Source: Iris pallida (Eukaryota > Streptophyta > Magnoliopsida > Asparagales > Iridaceae). From it: a stretch of DNA of 64,000 bases. The stretch covers positions 1 through 64,000 of the forward strand of contig JANAVB010004172.1 in the NCBI GenBank assembly GCA_029216955.1, given 5' to 3'. Position 1 is the stretch's first letter; each line of letters begins with the position of its first letter. Positions 59,501 to 64,000 of the stretch are shown one piece after another. A program made the translations under genes and the position numbers. The notes under the pieces were generated by a model. That model saw nothing but the letters and a program-made list of their open reading frames with translations, was not told the origin of the DNA and did not search any database.

Positions 59501-62500
59501 AATACGCAAAATGATCCTATCAGGGGATTTAGTAATTTAAACTTTGCCTGAAGAAATAATTTTGACATATGAAGAGGTAGAACCAACATTATTACATACA
59601 ATCGTACAACTTTACTTGGTTGAAATAACAAGTGGGTCTGCAGTATTTGGAATGTGATAACAGATAGTTGTTCAATACTTTGATCCTCTGGACAAATATC
59701 AAACAATATTATGTACAAAGATATATCATCTAAGATAAATGTTTTCTGAAGAGGAGATTTTCGTCACATGCCTACTACTTGCTCGTAACTGGACGCGTTG
59801 GCTTAGATTTTTCTTGCATGTAGTATCAGAGCAATGATATTGACATAAGGAGTACACCTCTGGACAAACATCATACAATATTATGTACAAAGATATATCA
59901 TCTAAGATGAATAATATCTTTTCTGAAGAAGAGATTTTTATCACATGCCTACTACTTGCTCTTAACTGGACGCATTGGTTTAGATTTTGCATGCATGTAG
60001 TATCAAAGCAATGATATTGCTTTTCAACTTGTACTCTTTATGGTGAATGAGAACACACTTGACAGACAATGATGAACTCTTTATAGTAAATGAGAACAAT
60101 ACATTCTTGTGGAAAACATAAACCAAATGGCAGCAAATGCAGGGTCAAGGTAAAAACAAAAGGGCAATAAGAGTTAAAAAAAAAAAAAGATATGAAGGAA
60201 CAACAAAATATACCTCTGTGCCTGCAATACCCATTGCAAGGCCAATATCCGCCTCATGCAAAGCTGGAGCATCATTGGTCCCATCACCAGTCACAGCAAC
60301 AACTTGGTTAAACATGTTTCTTAAGTTTGTCACTAGGGTATGTTTGTCGAGGGGCAAGGATCTTGCCATCACCTGCGCATAACATGTCAATTTCAAACTC
60401 AACATGACCTTTACTAAAAGGAGTATTAAGTATTTATTGAGTGTGATGACGAACCTCAAGTTTGGGTATCAATGCCCTCATCTCCTCCGGGCTTTTGCTG
60501 CGGAAATCTTGTCCTTCTATAGCCAGGCCATCATCAGTCAAGATTCCACACTCTCTGGCTATAGCCTTAGCTGTATTTATGTTGTCTCCTGTCACCATCC
60601 TCACTTTAATCCCAGCAGCTATGCAACTCTGAACTGCCTCCCTGACTCCTGGACGAACTGGATCTTTAATGCCAAAAATGGCAATAAGTGTATAACCTTC
60701 AGCTGGAATTTCATCTCCACTGTAGTCATCATCCAAATCCCTTGATGCCAAACAAAGGGTTCTCAAAGCCTCGCATGCGTAACTATTAATAGTATTCGTG
60801 GCATCTTTTGTCTGGTTTTCTGACATGGGAACAGCGTTTCCATTGCTATCAACAATCTTGTCACACATCTGCAAGATAATTTCAGAAGCACCTTTGCAGA
60901 AAGCACGAGTCTTTCCATTGGGTAGTGACACAAGTACTGACATCTTCTTTTTAACTGAATTGAAGGGCTCTACTTTCAACTTCTTGCAATTCTTGTGTTG
61001 AGAACTGACAACGCCTTCCAATTCTAGGCCAAACTCTAACAATGCTGTTTCTGTTGGGGTACCCATAATGCTAGTTTTACCATCTTTATCTTTCACTACT
61101 TCAGAACCAGAATTCAGAAAAAGGCACTGTAAAAGGATGCTTATAACCTTTTCTGACATCACAGCCTTCAGTTCATCAGCAGTCTCCTTACCTTTAAATG
61201 ATTTTGACACTTCACACATCCATACCTTATCAACTACCATATGGTTAGTCGTCAAAGTTCCTGTTTTATCTGTACAAATGCATTCTGCAGATCCCATCGT
61301 CTCACATGCAGATAGATGCCTAACAAGTGCCTTATCATCCATTAACTTCTTCATTGCAAATGCAAGACTCAATGTCACAGCCAAAGGCAGTCCTTCTGGA
61401 ACTGCAACAACTATTATTGTGACAGAAATGGCAAAGTAATTTAAAATCGTCAAAGCATCATCTGGATACCATTTAAGTAGGCCAACATGGATTGCTTTAT
61501 CCACTAAAAACCTTGCTAATAGAACTATAAATGTTAACGTGGCAAAAGCCAAACCAATCTTTCCTATAATAGTTGCAACACCATTTAGCTTAACCTGTAA
61601 TGGTGTTTCATCCTCTCCCCCTTGACTCAGAGTCTCCATTAACCTTCCCCATTCCGTCCTCATGCCAACAGCAGTCACCAGCATTGTAGCAGATCCATCC
61701 TGCACCTTTGTGCCAGCCAAAAGAAAAGGCTTTACTTGAGAGATATTCACTGGTTCACTTTCCCCAGACAAACTTGATTCATCTATTAACAAAGAATATC
61801 CAGATATGTATAGCCCATCAGCTGGTACTTGATCTCCTATGGATAGATGAACGATATCGCCAACAACCAAGTCATAAATGGATACTTTCTGTCTATAACC
61901 GTCTCTAGTGACTTGAATGGAAATCTTTTTTTTCTCTCTATCTAAATCTTTAAATTGCAGTGATTGCTTGTAGTCACTTACTGCAGTAACAATGACAACT
62001 AGGAAAATACTGAGTAAGATTCCCACGCCATCATACATACCTTTGGGCCATCCTTCTGTGGCAAGACCTACTGCTATAGAAAGAACAGCACATACCATAA
62101 GAATGATTAGAGTTAAATCTTGCAACGCATCCCACACAAACATCCAGAAGCTCCTTGAAGGTTTCTCCACATACTGGTTGAGACCGTAAATCTTCTGTCT
62201 GATGGGCAGATCACTCGTTTTGATGCCATGATCTGGAAATACAGAAACTTTTCTTGATATCCCATCAACCCCTCCATTACGCTGCAAACTCTTGGTATCA
62301 TGTGCACGGGCAATGGATGCCAACTCATCAGGACTGATATAAAACCCTGCTGCCCTAGCATCTTCAGAGAGCTTGTATTCAGCTTTATTTGCAGCTGCAT
62401 TAACAGAAAAGTTAATACGAGTAATAAACAGAAAGAAGTGAAACCCAAAACTGAAACAATTTGAATTTAAGTGATCATTGAGTAGATAGGTAATACCTTC

Positions 62501-62551
62501 AATGAATGTCAAAGCAGCCTTTTGTACATAGAGAGCAACTCGAATTTTTTC
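56516..62551 (-). CDS. ACA: Autoinhibited Ca2+-transporting ATPase (type IIB P-type), exons 2-7; first exon outside the window
   Basis: Pumps Ca2+ out of the cytosol using ATP. Exons on the minus strand: 62551-62497, 62394-60455, 60372-60214, 58645-58474, 58364-58066, 56821-56516. All junctions are GT/AG and in frame, giving 976 residues here. From the first visible residue: membrane helices at about 104-160, SGES actuator loop near 228, PEGLP in M4 near 351, phosphorylation site DKTGT at about 394, nucleotide-binding KGAS near 519, TGDN near 620, hinge TGDGTNDAP near 693, and C-terminal helices in exons 5-7. The sequence opens at [14 protein letters not shown], which in ACA proteins follows the N-terminal calmodulin-binding autoinhibitory segment; about 50-60 residues are therefore missing. 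The tail [12 protein letters not shown] suggests the ACA4/ACA11 side of the family, but subgroup and membrane (vacuole, ER or plasma membrane) are inference. No disabling change seen. Confidence 0.93.
56895..57315 (+). repeat. Dispersed repeat rich in GGTATCGG, copy 2 (in the last ACA intron)
   Basis: Aligns with 34560-35010 over its length in the same orientation: GGTATCGG words at both ends, TTGAAATTGAATGAA and CTTTTACACCC inside. Confidence 0.7.
57484..57620. repeat. SINE-like repeat in the last ACA intron
   Basis: Contains ACAACAACAAAGCCTTTAT and CGGGAGGGTCAAGATGTACG, words common in a widespread plant short repeat. Another CAACAACAAAGCCTTTATGC lies at about 54439. Confidence 0.4.
59685..60020. 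repeat. Tandem duplication of about 172 bp in an ACA intron
   Basis: Two adjacent copies begin CCTCTGGACAAA (59685 and 59857) and share AATATTATGTACAAAGATAT and CACATGCCTACTACTTGCTC. Intronic and non-coding. Confidence 0.85.
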
Positions 62552-63778
62552 CTGGAGACATTTGAAATGTAAATACAGCATATTTGCAAAATGTAATACT
62601 GAAATGCGATACAAGTGTCCCTAGTTCCATTTTAAGTAATATCTAGCACAACTTTATTTACTTTATGTTCAGTAAGCACACAATACAAGGGTAAAGAATG
62701 AGGACACAAGTTTCAAAGATCAGCATTTCAGACATCGGTTGAACACAATATTCCATGAAGGAAGCATGTATAAATAAGGACTCAGAGATGCCAATTCCGA
62801 TCTAAATTACAATTAATGTTTGGGTTGCAAAGGAACAAAACAAAGAAAAACGAATTTTATATGTGGTGTTAATATGAAATTAACTATGAAGGAAAGTACT
62901 CCACACCAGGAAAGTACTCCATGAAGGAAGCATGTATAAATAAGTACTCATAAAGCATGTGAATGGAGTGTTAATATGAAGGAAAGTACTCCAGACCAGA
63001 GAAGTCCAAATTAACTATGAAATTAGATAAACAAAAGAAGAAGAAAAAAACACCATTTGATTGGTCAAGGAACAGCTTCTGCTCTAAGCAAGTCATTTTG
63101 TCTAAGAAAACAGGAACTGACAATGTGGCAAGATGGGCGTATAAAACATTCTATATTTCTGGATTACGCTAAGATAATTGTTTTACTTGTGAAATCTAAA
63201 TGTGTAACTGGACTACAAATCAAGCATTTCTAGAAGGAAATATCGAGCTGCATAAGGATCCATTTCATAGGAGTCTCTCTAAATAAAAATACTAGGACAT
63301 GTCGAGCCAATGTTTAAGAGAAATGCAGATAACAAGAAACACTGACTTGTATCATGGGAAGCCTACTAGAACATTACAGATTTGGCTGTAATATTAAACT
63401 AATCAAGGTCTAAAAATTTGGTCATCATCAATGTGTATCAGCCGTATACTATCAATTTTCGGCCAAATCTATCCAAATTCAACCATAAAATCCTACCATA
63501 AGATGCCTCCTATATACGGCTAACATTAGAAACTTATGGTTCTTTGGACTGTTATGGTCCAAATATGGCCAAAATTGTCCAAGACTTACCAAAATCTATC
63601 CAAAACTTATTCAAGATTAGTCGAAACTTCCTATTTCCATTTCAATTTTCCTAATGCTATATATAGTTTTTGTATATAGTTGTTCTAACATAAAGCTTAA
63701 TGCCACCTAGGTCCTGCTTCAACCCCGCCTTAGGCCCTCTCCTAGATGCCCAACAACCCTATCCTAGTTGAGATCTGA
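62552..63778 (-). other. Probable intron 1 of the ACA gene
   Basis: No sequence resembling the Arg-rich calmodulin-binding exon was found here on the minus strand. A 33-bp direct repeat (TGAAGGAAGCATGTATAAAT) occurs at about 62755 and 62922, and GAAGGAAAGTACTCCA at about 62889 and 62978. Confidence 0.5.
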
Positions 63779-63913
63779 CAAAATGGTGTCCTTAAACATG
63801 TCCCCTCTCACATGAAGATGTGGGTCCCATTAGTTGTGAGTGTTATTTTTTTATAAAAATGGTGGGATCCACATTTTCATGTGAGAGGGGACAGGTTTGG
63901 GGACACAATTTTG
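63779..63913. mobile_element. Short foldback MITE
   Basis: The left arm CAAAATGGTGTCC...CATGTCCCCTCTCACATG pairs with the right arm CATGTGAGAGGGGACA...GGACACAATTTTG, about 55 bp per arm with a short AT-rich loop. Confidence 0.8.
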
Positions 63914-64000
63914 TGGACAACAAATCACAACCCATCCAATCCACCCTTCCCAATATCCCCTAACTAATTTGTTCTCAAACAAGTTATAGATCTATTTGTC

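Overview
This is a window of a flowering-plant nuclear genome. It holds chromodomain-bearing Ty3/gypsy (Tekay/Del-type) and Tat-type LTR retrotransposons, a MULE pair, hAT-, CACTA-, PIF- and Helitron-like termini, tRNA-like SINE copies, and two intron-containing host genes. One host gene is a plant type IIB Ca2+-ATPase. The species cannot be read from the sequence. About 70% of the window is transposon-derived or AT-rich non-coding DNA.

Layout. 1-1990: LTR-like sequence on the minus strand. 1991-about 7310: 5'-truncated Tekay/Del-type gypsy element with its whole gag-pol in one frame, broken only by nonsense codons. 7733-7921: a (TA)n tract at a breakpoint. 7922-23828: two Tat-lineage gypsy copies joined head to head. 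The minus copy has its 5' LTR but lacks its 3' part; the plus copy lacks its gag but keeps integrase, an antisense extra ORF and its 3' LTR. 23829-27265: nested LTR remnants; the first belongs to the same family as the LTR at 1-1990. 27266-34000: minisatellites, CACTA-like termini with CTTGACGG subterminal repeats, and a 2.2 kb segment bounded by inverted Helitron-type hairpin ends. 34000-39200: AT-rich DNA with several MITEs and a dispersed GGTATCGG-rich repeat.

39215-46771 holds the most unusual structure: two related non-autonomous Mutator-like elements, each with matching terminal inverted repeats and 8-9 bp target duplications. Both contain long arrays of alternating inverted units (ACGGAGAATG/CATTCTCCGT and AGGACTGCCA/TGGCAGTCCT families), which should fold into chains of hairpins, and both carry a minus-strand MULE/FAR1-like N-terminal fragment. 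The second copy also carries a LINE RNase H fragment with a poly(A) tail and sits about 80 bp upstream of a host start codon.

Host genes. 46853-55051 (+): a three-exon gene for a predicted 167-residue protein of unknown function; its 6.2 kb second intron holds a hAT-type element. 56516-62551 (-): exons 2-7 of an autoinhibited Ca2+-ATPase (ACA family). The first exon, which should encode the calmodulin-binding N-terminus, is not visible and probably lies past 64000. The two genes converge, with 1.5 kb containing two SINE-like copies between them. I see no functional link between them.
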